Positions 14,617 to 22,231 are shown, numbered from the stretch's first letter. The stretch: 24,509 bases of DNA from Actinomyces sp. (GCF_030530635.1 NZ_JAUMUL010000055.1:1-24509), one strand, 5' to 3'. Notes: a model not told the origin generated them from the sequence alone. Program-made: numbers and translations.

Positions 14617-15221
14617 TCAAACCCCTGAGAGGGACGTACCATGCGCCTGTGCATGAAGAAGACCAGGACCACGATGCCGCACTCATCGAGCGCACGGCCG
14701 CGGGTGATCAGGAGGCCTTCGCCGAGCTCTACGACCGCTGGTCGGGGCGACTGATGGCGTTGATCATCCAGGTGCTGGTCGACAGAGCACAGAGCGAGGA
14801 GGTCCTCCAGGAGGTGTTCCTTGAGATATGGGAAGGAGCGGCGGGTTACGACCGCAGCCGTGGATCCGCACGCGGATGGATGGCGGTCAGGGCCAGGCGC
14901 CGAGCGGTCGACCGGGTCCGCTCCTCCCAGGCATCCCGTCGGCGGGATCAACAATGGCACGGAACACTGCCCGATGCGGATACGACTTTGCAGCAAGTAG
15001 AGGACGCTCTCGAGGCCGAGGAGGTGCGTCGTGCCCTGAGGCGGGTAGGAGAACCGCATCGCTCCACTCTCCTGCTCGCCTATGTGGCCGGTCTCAGCCA
15101 TGTTGAGATCTCCCGGCGAATGGGAGTGCCACTGGGTACCGTTAAGTCGAGGCTTCGTTATGGTGTAGCACGAATGCGTATTGAAATGGGCGCTGGCACA
15201 GGACAGGAGGTGCAACGATGA
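14613..15221 (+). CDS. sigK: ECF RNA polymerase sigma factor, SigK-like
   Basis: A 202-residue extracytoplasmic-function sigma factor. Region 2 (AFAELYDRWSGRLMALI..., SEEVLQEVFLEIWEGA..YDRSRGSARGWM, RRRAVDRVRSSQ) binds core polymerase and the -10 element. Region 4 (HRSTLLLAYVAGLSHVEISRRMGVPLGTVKSRLRYG, a clear helix-turn-helix) reads the -35 element. The motifs YDRS.GSA, RRAVDRVR and AYVAGLSHVEISRR are close to mycobacterial SigK as I remember it. ATG 14613 overlaps the dipZ stop; an alternative in-frame GTG at 14649 follows a GAGAGGGA site and would give a 190-residue protein, closer to usual length. The 3' end overlaps the anti-sigma gene by ATGA, the standard arrangement for a sigma and its anti-sigma. 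Confidence 0.88.
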   Translation: MIKPLRGTYHAPVHEEDQDHDAALIERTAAGDQEAFAELYDRWSGRLMALIIQVLVDRAQSEEVLQEVFLEIWEGAAGYDRSRGSARGWMAVRARRRAVDRVRSSQASRRRDQQWHGTLPDADTTLQQVEDALEAEEVRRALRRVGEPHRSTLLLAYVAGLSHVEISRRMGVPLGTVKSRLRYGVARMRIEMGAGTGQEVQR

Positions 15222-16063
15222 CGAGGTCGACTAATGATCCTAGCCACAAGGGAGAGGCGGAAGACGGCGACAAGAGTGTTGCGTTCACATCGGACCTCTG
15301 GATGGAGGAGGGGCTCGATCCTGAGCTGCTGGGTGCCTTCATGGAATCGTTGTCACCCGTCATACCCGGCGACCATGTCAGGAAGGGCGTAATGGAGCGG
15401 GTCGGAGACCGCGAACCGTCGAATGTGAGGCCGTCGGTGCGGCAAACCGAATCCGGCCCGGACACGGAGGCCAGTGGTGGCAGGGCCGACGATGCCCAGC
15501 CGAAGGCGGGCGGAAGCGTGGTGAAGTTGTCTCGCCGCCACAGGCGTAGCGCCATCGGTGTCCTCTGGCGCGTTGCCGCTGCAGTCGTCCTGGTGTCCGT
15601 GGGAATCGGCGTGGGGCATTGGACTGCCATGGATTCCATGGCACCCACAGAACATTACGCCCACCTGAACCAGGCCCAGGATGTTCAGCGCGTCAGCGAC
15701 ACCATGCCCGATGGACATGTTGCCACCCTCACATGGTCTCAGGACATGAGTATGACTGCACTCACTCTGCCAGAGGAAATGATGGAGGCCTCCGCGGAGA
15801 AGAGCCTCCAGGTGTGGCTTCTCAAGGGGGGCGCCACGACGTCACTGGGCATTTACAACCCGAGCGCTGGTACTGGCTTCACCTTCCTGGATCTGATGCC
15901 CGAGAACGGCGAACGGGTTTTCGTCACCCTGGAACCGGAGGGCGGGTCGGAGCGGCCCACCGGTGAGGCAGTAGTGGTCTTCGACATCGGTACTGATGGC
16001 ACCGCGACGCGTCGGGACGTGCGCAATGCCGATGAGGGGCAGAGTGGTACTGCCGACGTATGA
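15218..16063 (+). CDS. rskA: Membrane anti-sigma factor, RskA-like
   Basis: A 281-residue single-pass membrane protein expected to hold the upstream sigma factor inactive. Residues 1-110 are cytoplasmic, with a short helical stretch (LLGAFMESLSPVIPGDHVRKGVMERV, 38-62) as the likely sigma-binding part and a long polar linker. Residues 112-133 form the membrane helix. The outside domain has the RskA signature LQVWLLKGG, SLGIYNP and VFVTLEPEGGSERPTGEAVV. RskA-type factors are cleaved by regulated proteolysis in response to an outside signal. The pairing with dipZ suggests a thiol/redox signal, but that is inference. It is translationally coupled to sigK. Confidence 0.85.
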   Translation: MTRSTNDPSHKGEAEDGDKSVAFTSDLWMEEGLDPELLGAFMESLSPVIPGDHVRKGVMERVGDREPSNVRPSVRQTESGPDTEASGGRADDAQPKAGGSVVKLSRRHRRSAIGVLWRVAAAVVLVSVGIGVGHWTAMDSMAPTEHYAHLNQAQDVQRVSDTMPDGHVATLTWSQDMSMTALTLPEEMMEASAEKSLQVWLLKGGATTSLGIYNPSAGTGFTFLDLMPENGERVFVTLEPEGGSERPTGEAVVVFDIGTDGTATRRDVRNADEGQSGTADV

Positions 16064-16118
16064 CCAGATGACTCTCTCGGTCGGTCGGCGTGAGATCGGT
16101 CGGACCGGGGTGGAATGC

Positions 16119-16148
16119 TTGCGCCGCGCCGCCGGGGCGGGCTAGCGT
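16119..16148 (+). promoter_or_regulatory. Promoter of the leaderless cysteine leader ORF
   Basis: TTGCGC (16119-16124) and TAGCGT (16143-16148) are spaced by 18 bases, and the ATG follows the -10 box by seven bases. Transcription would start at or beside the ATG of the 32-codon ORF, so the ribosome would begin translation at the very 5' end of the mRNA. Confidence 0.5.
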
Positions 16149-16155
16149 CCCTGTC

Positions 16156-16254
16156 ATGGCGAACACGCACCTGAAGTCCCGGACCGCTGGCAGCGTACAG
16201 ACGCTCGCGGGTATGTGTCGTGGGTGCGTGTGTAGGTGCTGTCAGGCGCTCTGA
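16156..16254 (+). CDS. Cysteine-rich leader peptide (putative cysteine-responsive attenuator)
   Basis: A 32-codon ORF, too short for usual gene finding. It starts MANTHLKSRTAG and ends MCRGCVCRCCQAL, with five cysteines among residues 21-29 (codons TGT, TGC, TGT, TGC, TGT from 16216 to 16242) just before the stop. The ATG lies seven bases after a TAGCGT -10 box, so it should be leaderless. Leaderless ORFs with cysteine runs are known in mycobacteria as attenuators that stall on low cysteine and switch on downstream sulfur genes. Here an ABC importer follows 303 bases later on the same strand. GGGTATG (16209-16215), just before the Cys codons, can pair with CATACCC (16311-16317). The role is inferred; the ORF, its cysteines and its promoter spacing are seen directly. 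Confidence 0.72.
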   Translation: MANTHLKSRTAGSVQTLAGMCRGCVCRCCQAL

Positions 16255-16557
16255 AACCGTCCTTAAGGCGCGACGCCCGCTGACGCCCGAACCCGCCTCC
16301 CTACCTCCGCCATACCCCTTGCCGCGGTGCGCGGCCCGGCTGCCGAGTGTCGGACTTGCTGCGCCCACCCGGCGTCCTGGGGCCGACGGCTATGTTCGTT
16401 GAGGCGCGCTGCGTTCGATGACGTCTACCGCCTACGCCTGGCAGCTCCCTCCCACGGACACCCCTCCTGTTTCATCTGGTTCCGTCTACTCCCCCCTTGC
16501 CGCCCGATGGTTCCGGCCGCGCCCACGCCGACGGTCGGTGCCGATAGGAGAACCGCC
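16255..16557 (+). promoter_or_regulatory. Leader region between the Cys leader ORF and the ABC importer
   Basis: There is no gene in these 303 bases. They contain CATACCC (16311-16317), complementary to the leader ORF just ahead of its Cys codons, a perfect hairpin GCCGCG-GTG-CGCGGC (16321-16335), and the Shine-Dalgarno AGGAG (16546-16550) of the binding-protein gene. CTCCT at 16464-16468 could mask that site, though the region is so C-rich that this is weak. I find no TPP, FMN or SAM riboswitch signature. Confidence 0.4.
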
Positions 16558-17715
16558 ATGTCCCGCCCAGATAACACTCCCGACAACGCCTCCGAACACG
16601 CCCCTGATAATGCGCCGGCATCCAGCGATGTCACAGACGTCACCGCAGAGAACGCAGCCGCCATCCTCGCCTCCGACGACGCTTCCGAGTCCGCCCCTAT
16701 CAGTTCCGGGCTATCGCGCCGCGGCCTGCTCACGGTCGGCGGGATCGCCGCCGCGGCTGTGGTCGGTGGCGCCGCATGGCTCACGCTGCGGCGCACCAAC
16801 TCCGGCGTGGTTGGTGCCGCCGAACCACTGCCGCTGGTGATCGGCGGCGACATCTGCGCCGCGCCGCTGTACGCCGCCTACCACCAGGGCTACTTCAACG
16901 ACGCCGGCCTGAACGTCACCCTGGCCCGCACCCAGCGCACCGAGGATACCAAGGATGCGCTCAGTGCCGGCAAGTACATCGGTGCCCCCGGCATCTTCTT
17001 CTCCTGGCTGGAGCCTATCTACAACGGCATCAACGCCAAGCTGACTGCCGGCTTCCATTCCGGCTGCCTGCAGCTGGTGGTCAACAACGGCTCCCCGATC
17101 TCCTCCTACGCGGATCTGAAGGGAGCCACCATCGGCGTGCCCTCACTGTCCTCCTCGGCTTTCGCCTACTTCTCGATCGGCTTGGCCAAGGCCGGTATCA
17201 ACGTGGATCCCGAGCACGGCGACATCACCTGGACCACCATCGACGAGGACTCCTTGGGCACTCGGCTGACCAATGGTGATGTCGACGCCATCATGGGTTC
17301 GGATCCGGCGCCGTTGCTGCCGGTGTTCGACGGCACCGCCCATGTGATCGAGTCCAACGACGACGAGCCCTTCTGCTGCTCCGTCGCCCTGAACGGCGAC
17401 TTCGTTGCCAACCGGCCCGACGACGCCAGGACACTGACCGAGGCGTGGCTCAAGGGCTCGGACTATCTGGCCGCCTCGCAGGCCAATCGCAAGGAGATCG
17501 CCAAGATCGAGGTGGACAACAACTACGTGGCCGCCGAGCAGTCCCTGGTGGAGCGGGTGTTGGAGACTTACGGATGGGAGGCTTCGGCCACTGCCTTCCG
17601 CGCGGCCATCGAGCCCGGCATTGAGGACTTCAAGCTCACCGGTTATATCGATGCGGACATCGCCGCCGCCGAACTCGCCGACACCGTCTACGCCGACCTG
17701 GGGGTCAGCCGGTGA
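16558..17715 (+). CDS. ABC importer substrate-binding protein, NitT/TauT (SsuA/THI5-like) family, Tat-exported
   Basis: A 385-residue extracytoplasmic binding protein. The first 50 residues are acidic and Asn/Asp-Pro rich, followed by a twin-arginine signal SRRGLLTVGGIAAAAVVGG (Arg54-Arg55) without a lipobox, so it is probably Tat-exported and stays anchored by its hydrophobic segment or is released. The body (LPLVIGGDICAAPLYAAYHQGYFNDAGLNVTL..., SYADLKGATIGVPSLSSSAFAYF) is typical of NMT1/SsuA-like proteins that bind sulfonates, nitrate or pyrimidine precursors. The Cys-rich leader ORF upstream suggests a sulfur compound. ATG 16558 has AGGAG seven bases upstream; longer readings into the leader are rejected. 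Its stop overlaps the permease start (GTGA). Confidence 0.87.
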   Translation: MSRPDNTPDNASEHAPDNAPASSDVTDVTAENAAAILASDDASESAPISSGLSRRGLLTVGGIAAAAVVGGAAWLTLRRTNSGVVGAAEPLPLVIGGDICAAPLYAAYHQGYFNDAGLNVTLARTQRTEDTKDALSAGKYIGAPGIFFSWLEPIYNGINAKLTAGFHSGCLQLVVNNGSPISSYADLKGATIGVPSLSSSAFAYFSIGLAKAGINVDPEHGDITWTTIDEDSLGTRLTNGDVDAIMGSDPAPLLPVFDGTAHVIESNDDEPFCCSVALNGDFVANRPDDARTLTEAWLKGSDYLAASQANRKEIAKIEVDNNYVAAEQSLVERVLETYGWEASATAFRAAIEPGIEDFKLTGYIDADIAAAELADTVYADLGVSR

Positions 17716-18797
17716 CCGCCGAGACGCGGACTTTGATGGCGGCGGGGCGGTCCACTCCCGCCGCTAGGAGTTCCTCGGCGGGTTCCCCGCGGGAACCGGT
17801 ACCCGCGGCTTCGGGCCCGGTGGGGGACTCGCCCCGGCGCGCCCGCCCGATCCGCCTGGCGGGGGTGGCGCTGACGGTCTGGGTGCTGTATGCCGCTGTC
17901 GTGGTTCTGGTGCCCGACGCCGCCGACACGCGCACGGCCGGCACGACGCCTCTGCTCGCCGGAGTCGGCACCTGGATCGTGGCGCTGGGAGTGTGGACGG
18001 TGGTGGCCCTGGCGCGTCCGGATGGATCTGCCGCGGGGACGCTGGTGCGCCGGCTGCCCTGGATCGTGTTCTTCGGTGCCTGGTTCATCGTCTGGCAGTT
18101 GACTACGGTCAAGTCCGGGCTGCTGGACCCGCCCTACTTCGTCGCCCCTGAGGTGCTCATTGAAGCATTTGTCGGCGATTGGACACTGCTGGCGAGGTGT
18201 TTGGGCTCCTCCGCCCTGCTGTTCCTGACCGGCTACGCAGTTGGCTCCGTGCTGGGCTTAGTCACGGGCCTGCTCATGGGCTGGTCGAGGCGGGCGGACT
18301 ATTGGCTGCATCCGTTGCTGCAGACGATCGGGCCGGTGCCTGCGGCCTCGCTGCTGCCGCTGGCCGTCCTGATCCTGCCGACGACGTACACCTCGGCCGC
18401 CTTCATAGTCGCCTTCGGAGCTTGGTTCCCCATGGCCACGATGACGCGCGCCGGGGTGCGGGCCGTTCCACGCGCATACTTCGACGTCGCCCGCACCCTG
18501 GGGGCGAAGGAGGGCTTCTTGGTGCGTCGCATCGCCATTCCGGCCGCGCTGCCGGACATGCTTACCGGCCTGTTCACGGGCCTTGGGACGAGCCTGGCGG
18601 CGCTGATGACCGCCGAACTCGTCGGCGTGGACCAGGGGCTTGCCTGGTACATCAACTGGGTCAAGGGATGGGCCGATTACCCGCGCATGTACGTGGGTCT
18701 GGCGGTGCTGATCATCTTCTGCCGTGCTCTGATGATCCTGCTGTTCAAACTGCGCTCCTCGCTGCTGGCTTGGCAGCAGAATCTGGTGAGGTGGTAG
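17712..18797 (+). CDS. ABC importer permease, NitT/TauT family
   Basis: A 361-residue membrane permease. The core BPD_transp_1 domain (about 150-350) has five to six helices and the cytoplasmic EAA loop DVARTLGAKEGFLVRRIAIPAALP (about 258-281) that contacts the ATPase. Before it are a 45-residue polar tail and two extra membrane segments (48-68 and 82-101), longer than most family members. The GTG start overlaps the stop of the binding-protein gene by GTGA, showing translational coupling. The ATPase gene follows three bases later. Substrate as for the binding protein, probably a sulfur source by context, not shown by the permease itself. Confidence 0.9.
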   Translation: MTAETRTLMAAGRSTPAARSSSAGSPREPVPAASGPVGDSPRRARPIRLAGVALTVWVLYAAVVVLVPDAADTRTAGTTPLLAGVGTWIVALGVWTVVALARPDGSAAGTLVRRLPWIVFFGAWFIVWQLTTVKSGLLDPPYFVAPEVLIEAFVGDWTLLARCLGSSALLFLTGYAVGSVLGLVTGLLMGWSRRADYWLHPLLQTIGPVPAASLLPLAVLILPTTYTSAAFIVAFGAWFPMATMTRAGVRAVPRAYFDVARTLGAKEGFLVRRIAIPAALPDMLTGLFTGLGTSLAALMTAELVGVDQGLAWYINWVKGWADYPRMYVGLAVLIIFCRALMILLFKLRSSLLAWQQNLVRW

Positions 18798-18800
18798 GTC

Positions 18801-19703
18801 GTGAATACTTCGACTTCTGCGACGGCGGCGGTACCGACGCAGGCGGGCGCTGCCGCCACTGATGGCGCGCCCGCCTCACGAGGGGCGGGGGTGAGCCTGG
18901 CCGGGGTCAGCCATCGGTATCCGCTGCGCCGGGATGTCGACCATGGTTGGGTGCCGGCACTTATGCGGTTGGCCTCTCCGGCGGCCCGCGCCCGTCACGA
19001 GTCCGAGGCGGCCAAGCCGGCTTTACTGCCGGTGCTGGACGGCATCGACCTGGATATCGCGCCGGGCGAGTTCGTCTCGCTGGTGGGCCAGTCCGGCTGC
19101 GGCAAGTCGACGATCCTGCGGCTGCTGTCCGGCCTGGAGGTTCCCAGCGGCGGAAGCGTCATAGTCGACGGCGAACCGGTGACCGGCACTGCTCCCGAGC
19201 GGGCCCTGGCCTTCCAAGATGCCACTTTGTTGCCCTGGCGCACGGTGCGTGAGAATGTCGCCCTGGGGCCGCAGGCCCGTGGGCGTGTGGAGCCGCGCCG
19301 AGTCGAGGCGGCGCTGGAAGTGGTGGGGCTGCGCGACTTCGCCGACGCCTATCCGACTACCCTGTCCGGGGGCATGGCCCAACGTGCGGCCCTGGCGCGG
19401 GCTCTGGTCAATCGGCCGCGCCTGTTTCTCCTGGATGAGCCTTTCGGCAAGCTCGACGCGCTCACGCGCCTGACCCTGCAGGATGAGATCGCCTCTCTGT
19501 GGGCCTCGCAGGGCTTCACGGCGGTGCTGGTCACTCATGACGTGGAAGAGGCACTGCGCCTGTCCAATCGGGTGATTGTGCTTTCCGAGCGGCCTGCACA
19601 CGTGGTGGAGGATATCCGGGTGCCGGAGGGGCTGGGAGGTGACGAATCCGCCCCCGAGTTTCAGCGGCTGCGTCGTCACATTCTGACGCTCCTGGGGCGG
19701 TGA
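18801..19703 (+). CDS. ABC importer ATP-binding protein, NitT/TauT family
   Basis: A 300-residue cytoplasmic ATPase that drives the importer. All motifs are present: Walker A GQSGCGKST (96-104), Q-loop Gln139 in AFQDATLLPW, signature LSGGM (188-192), Walker B LFLLDE (208-213), D-loop KLD and switch His246 in VTHD. The first 28 residues are a low-complexity Ala/Thr tail, and an insertion at about 46-74 separates the first beta strands, which is longer than in SsuB or TauB. GTG is used as start. It is the last gene of the operon; a strong stem-loop starts 14 bases after its stop. Confidence 0.93.
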   Translation: MNTSTSATAAVPTQAGAAATDGAPASRGAGVSLAGVSHRYPLRRDVDHGWVPALMRLASPAARARHESEAAKPALLPVLDGIDLDIAPGEFVSLVGQSGCGKSTILRLLSGLEVPSGGSVIVDGEPVTGTAPERALAFQDATLLPWRTVRENVALGPQARGRVEPRRVEAALEVVGLRDFADAYPTTLSGGMAQRAALARALVNRPRLFLLDEPFGKLDALTRLTLQDEIASLWASQGFTAVLVTHDVEEALRLSNRVIVLSERPAHVVEDIRVPEGLGGDESAPEFQRLRRHILTLLGR

Positions 19704-19717
19704 CCGGGGCATGACGG

Positions 19718-19757
19718 ACGGCGCCCGCTCCGACTGGGGAGTCGAAGCGGGCGCCGT
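19718..19757. terminator. Bidirectional terminator-like hairpin between the ABC operon and yagU
   Basis: ACGGCGCCCGCT (19718-19729) pairs perfectly with 19746-19757; after one mismatch five more pairs (CGACT/AGTCG) close a GGGG loop. It lies between two converging genes, so it can serve both. It lacks a long T-run. Confidence 0.7.
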
Positions 19758-19776
19758 TGTCGGTATGCGGAGCGAT

Positions 19777-20364
19777 TCAGCGGGTGGCCGCCTCCAGGGC
19801 GACCTCGGCGTCGGGCTCGTGGGTGATGCGGTTGCGCAGGTCGCGGCGCACGATCTCAATGGACCACATCCACACGATGTGTCCGAAGAACTCCGAGAAG
19901 TGCTCCGACCAGGTCTGGGCGCCGTCGATCCAGGGGAAGGGGCTGGGCGCCCAACCCAGTAGCGGCATCACGATCACGTGCGCGCCCACGTACACGAAGA
20001 CACCGAAGACGGCGCCCTGCCACAGCTTGATGCGGGGGAAGTACTCGGCGGCGATGCAGTAGATCAGGCCGAAGACGATCGCAAAGCTGAAGTGCACGAT
20101 GAAGGACATGATCGGCAACTCGTTGTTGGAGAACGTCACCGTCAGGTGCGAGGTCTCCGGGGACATGCCGAACCACTCCAGCATCGACTGTGGTGGATTG
20201 GTGTCCGAGCGGATGCCGGGTGTGCGCGGCGGGAAGGGCACCTCCCAGCCGAACTTGACCAGGGCGGAGAAGGCGCCGGCGATGAGGCCGACGAGTGTGG
20301 CCACGCCGAGGCGGCGTCGGGAGGGCTCGGTCGAGCCGAGCAGGCGGGTGATCCAGGTGGGCAT
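19777..20364 (-). CDS. yagU: YagU family inner-membrane protein (DUF1440)
   Basis: A 195-residue membrane protein closely matching E. coli YagU, which has been linked to acid tolerance. Shared features are RRLGVATLVGLIAGAFSALVKFGWEVPFPPR at the start, AAEYFPRIKLWQG in the middle and the nearly invariant FGHIVWMWSIEIVRRDLRNRITHEPD at the end. Four membrane segments are likely. ATG 20364 is preceded on the minus strand by GGAGG with seven bases of spacing. It lies 161 bases downstream of menB on the same strand and may be transcribed with it. The precise biochemical role is unknown. Such high similarity across phyla suggests horizontal spread of the family. Confidence 0.92.
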   Translation of the reverse strand: MPTWITRLLGSTEPSRRRLGVATLVGLIAGAFSALVKFGWEVPFPPRTPGIRSDTNPPQSMLEWFGMSPETSHLTVTFSNNELPIMSFIVHFSFAIVFGLIYCIAAEYFPRIKLWQGAVFGVFVYVGAHVIVMPLLGWAPSPFPWIDGAQTWSEHFSEFFGHIVWMWSIEIVRRDLRNRITHEPDAEVALEAATR

Positions 20365-20525
20365 GTGGGTACCTCCAGGTGGTACAGCGGGAATGCAGTG
20401 CGATAGTGAGGAGGGTGCGTGGGGTGCTTTCTCCTCAAGGTTGGCGTCAACGATCCCATGGTGCGGTGCCCGTGTCCAAGCGGCTCGGCGACGTTGTGTG
20501 GCGGTGCAGGGGTGGGTCTGGAGGC

Positions 20526-21641
20526 TCAGAAGTAGTAGGGGAAGGGTGACCAGTCGGGCCGACGTCGCTCAAGGAAGGCGTCGCGTCCCTCGGCGGCCTC
20601 GTCGGTCATGTAGGCCAGGCGGGTGGCCTCCCCGGCGAAGACCTGCTGGCCGGCCAGGCCGTCGTCGGCCAGGTTGAAGGCGTACTTGAGCATGCGGATT
20701 GCCTGCGGCGACTTGCCGGCCACGATGCGCGCGTACTCAAGGGCCCGTTCCTCCAGCTCGGCGTGGGGGACCGCCTCGTTGACCACGCCCCAGCGCTCGG
20801 CGGTGGCGGCGTCGTAGGTGCGGGCCAGGAAGAAGATCTCCCGGGCCCGTTTGTCCCCGACCTGCCGGGCGAGCAGGGCGGAGCCGTAGCCGGCGTCGAA
20901 GGAGCCCACATCGGCGTCGGTCTGCTTGAAGCGGGCGTGCTCGGCGGAGGCGAGCGAGAGGTCGCAGACCACGTTCAGGGAGTGCCCGCCGCCGGCCGCC
21001 CAGCCGGATACGGCCGCGATGACGACCTTCGGCATGGTGCGAATCAACCGCTGCACCTCCAGGATGTGCAGGCGCCCGGCCCGGGCGGCGTCCAGGCGCT
21101 CGCGCCGGGCGGCGACGGCGGCGTCGTGGTCGTCGGTGGGCGCGGCTGCGGCGGCCTCATCTACGGCGTCGGAGCGGGACGTCCCGGCGTCCTCCCCGGC
21201 AGTGGAGGTGGCCCCGGCGTCGTCGCTCTTTTCGTACAGGTAGCCGTCCCGGCCGCGCACTCGCTGATCGCCGCCGGAGCAGAAGCCCCAGCCGCCGTCC
21301 TTGGGGGAGGGGCCGTTGCCGGTGAGGATGACGGCGCCGACGTCGCCGCTCATGCGTGCGTGGTCCAGCACCCGGTACAGCTCGTCGACGGTGTGGGGGC
21401 GGAAGGCGTTGCGCAGCTCGGGCCGGTCCAGGGCCACCCGCACCACCGGCAGGTCGCGCACCCACGCGCCGCCGGCGTCGCGCTCGCAGCCGCGGTGGTA
21501 GGTGACGTCGGTGAGCGCGTCCGGGCCGTCGCCGCGGTTGTTGAACCCGGCGATGTCGCGCCAGCGCAGGGGATCGAAGATCTCCGAGACCCGCTGCGGC
21601 AGCGGGTAGGGCGATGGTGTGGTTGAGGACGTCTGGCTCAT
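20526..21641 (-). CDS. menB: 1,4-dihydroxy-2-naphthoyl-CoA synthase
   Basis: Crotonase-family enzyme that closes the second ring of menaquinone from o-succinylbenzoyl-CoA. The 371-residue protein has the usual start DPLRWRDIAGFN, the oxyanion-hole segments CSGGDQRVRGRDGY and SGWAAGGGHSLNVVCDLSLAS, FKQTDADVGSFDAGYGSA, and the conserved tail RDAFLERRRPDWSPFPYYF. Residues 138-187 are a Ser/Ala/Asp-rich insertion absent from most MenB proteins and placed in the flexible loop before RLHILEVQRLIR, making this protein about 50 residues longer than mycobacterial MenB. ATG 21641 is set by the TACCCT box six bases upstream; a reading from 21701 would run over the promoter. Confidence 0.96.
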   Translation of the reverse strand: MSQTSSTTPSPYPLPQRVSEIFDPLRWRDIAGFNNRGDGPDALTDVTYHRGCERDAGGAWVRDLPVVRVALDRPELRNAFRPHTVDELYRVLDHARMSGDVGAVILTGNGPSPKDGGWGFCSGGDQRVRGRDGYLYEKSDDAGATSTAGEDAGTSRSDAVDEAAAAAPTDDHDAAVAARRERLDAARAGRLHILEVQRLIRTMPKVVIAAVSGWAAGGGHSLNVVCDLSLASAEHARFKQTDADVGSFDAGYGSALLARQVGDKRAREIFFLARTYDAATAERWGVVNEAVPHAELEERALEYARIVAGKSPQAIRMLKYAFNLADDGLAGQQVFAGEATRLAYMTDEAAEGRDAFLERRRPDWSPFPYYF

Positions 21642-21647
21642 GGGCAC

Positions 21648-21653
21648 AGGGTA
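21648..21653 (-). promoter_or_regulatory. menB: -10 box TACCCT for leaderless menB mRNA
   Basis: On the minus strand TACCCT is followed by GTGCCC and ATG 21641. Six-base spacing and no Shine-Dalgarno sequence indicate a leaderless mRNA. Confidence 0.55.
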
Positions 21654-21679
21654 GGCGTGGACTCCTCCACTCTGAGGTG

Positions 21680-21708
21680 TTGTGGCAATCCTGCATTTCA
21701 TGTACTAC
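21680..21708 (+). promoter_or_regulatory. Promoter of the broken lipoprotein gene
   Basis: TTGTGG (21680-21685) and TACTAC (21703-21708, preceded by TG two bases earlier as in extended -10 boxes) are spaced by 17 bases. The transcript would have a leader containing the AAGGAGG site at 21743-21749. Confidence 0.4.
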
Positions 21709-21755
21709 TAAGAACAGTCCGCGCAAGGCGGTGTTCCCTGACAAGGAGGTTGTAG

Positions 21756-22231
21756 ATGCCTTCCGTGAAGAAGAGCCTTGCCGTCGCCTGCGCTGGGCCT
21801 GGCGGCGGTGGCGGCCTGCGCTCGAGCGATGATCGAGTCGCGGAGGACTCACCATATTATGGCTCATTGAGCGAGTTGGAGTCCGCCTCCGATTATGCGC
21901 TACGCATCGGCGTGACTGACGTCGAGACGAGCGTCATCGATGACACAACCTGGGACGTCGTCCATGGGGACGTGCTCGCTAGCGATCCCAGTTTCAATGA
22001 GACAAGACTGTCACTCTGGAGATCCCGGCGGGCACTGGCACGGCCGAGTCGGTTGAGATGGCGTCCGGCGGCGAGTATGCGATCTTCGTCAGAGTTTCCG
22101 ATGATGGGGATGTGTTCCTGACCTCGGCGGATCAGGGTGTGTTTCCGGTTTCTGACGGCGTTGCTGGAAGCGGCGATGCCGGGACATTCTCCCTAGGTGA
22201 CGCGGCGAGCCGGCTCGGCCTCAGCGAGTAG
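21756..22231 (+). pseudogene. Frameshifted lipoprotein gene
   Basis: An excellent Shine-Dalgarno site AAGGAGG (21743-21749) precedes ATG 21756. The product begins MPSVKKSLAVA, but the expected hydrophobic core and lipobox are read only in the +1 frame (ALGLAAVAAC, about 21790-21819). Frame 0 resumes with SSDDRVAEDSPYYG and runs to about 22000, after which the protein-like sequence continues in another frame (DKTVTLEIPAGTGTAESVEM... to FSLGDAASRLGLSE, stop 22229-22231). At least three small indels are needed to restore a lipoprotein of about 155 residues. Either the gene decayed recently or the sequence has errors here. The family is not recognised. Confidence 0.6.

Noticed and set aside
16255..16557. 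TPP or other known riboswitch before the ABC importer
   Set aside because: I looked for CTGAGA/ACCTGAT-type TPP core, FMN and SAM signatures and found none.
20763..21626. 287-codon plus-strand ORF opposite menB
   Set aside because: Shadow of menB; Gly/Val/Ala-rich with no recognisable motif and no start signals.
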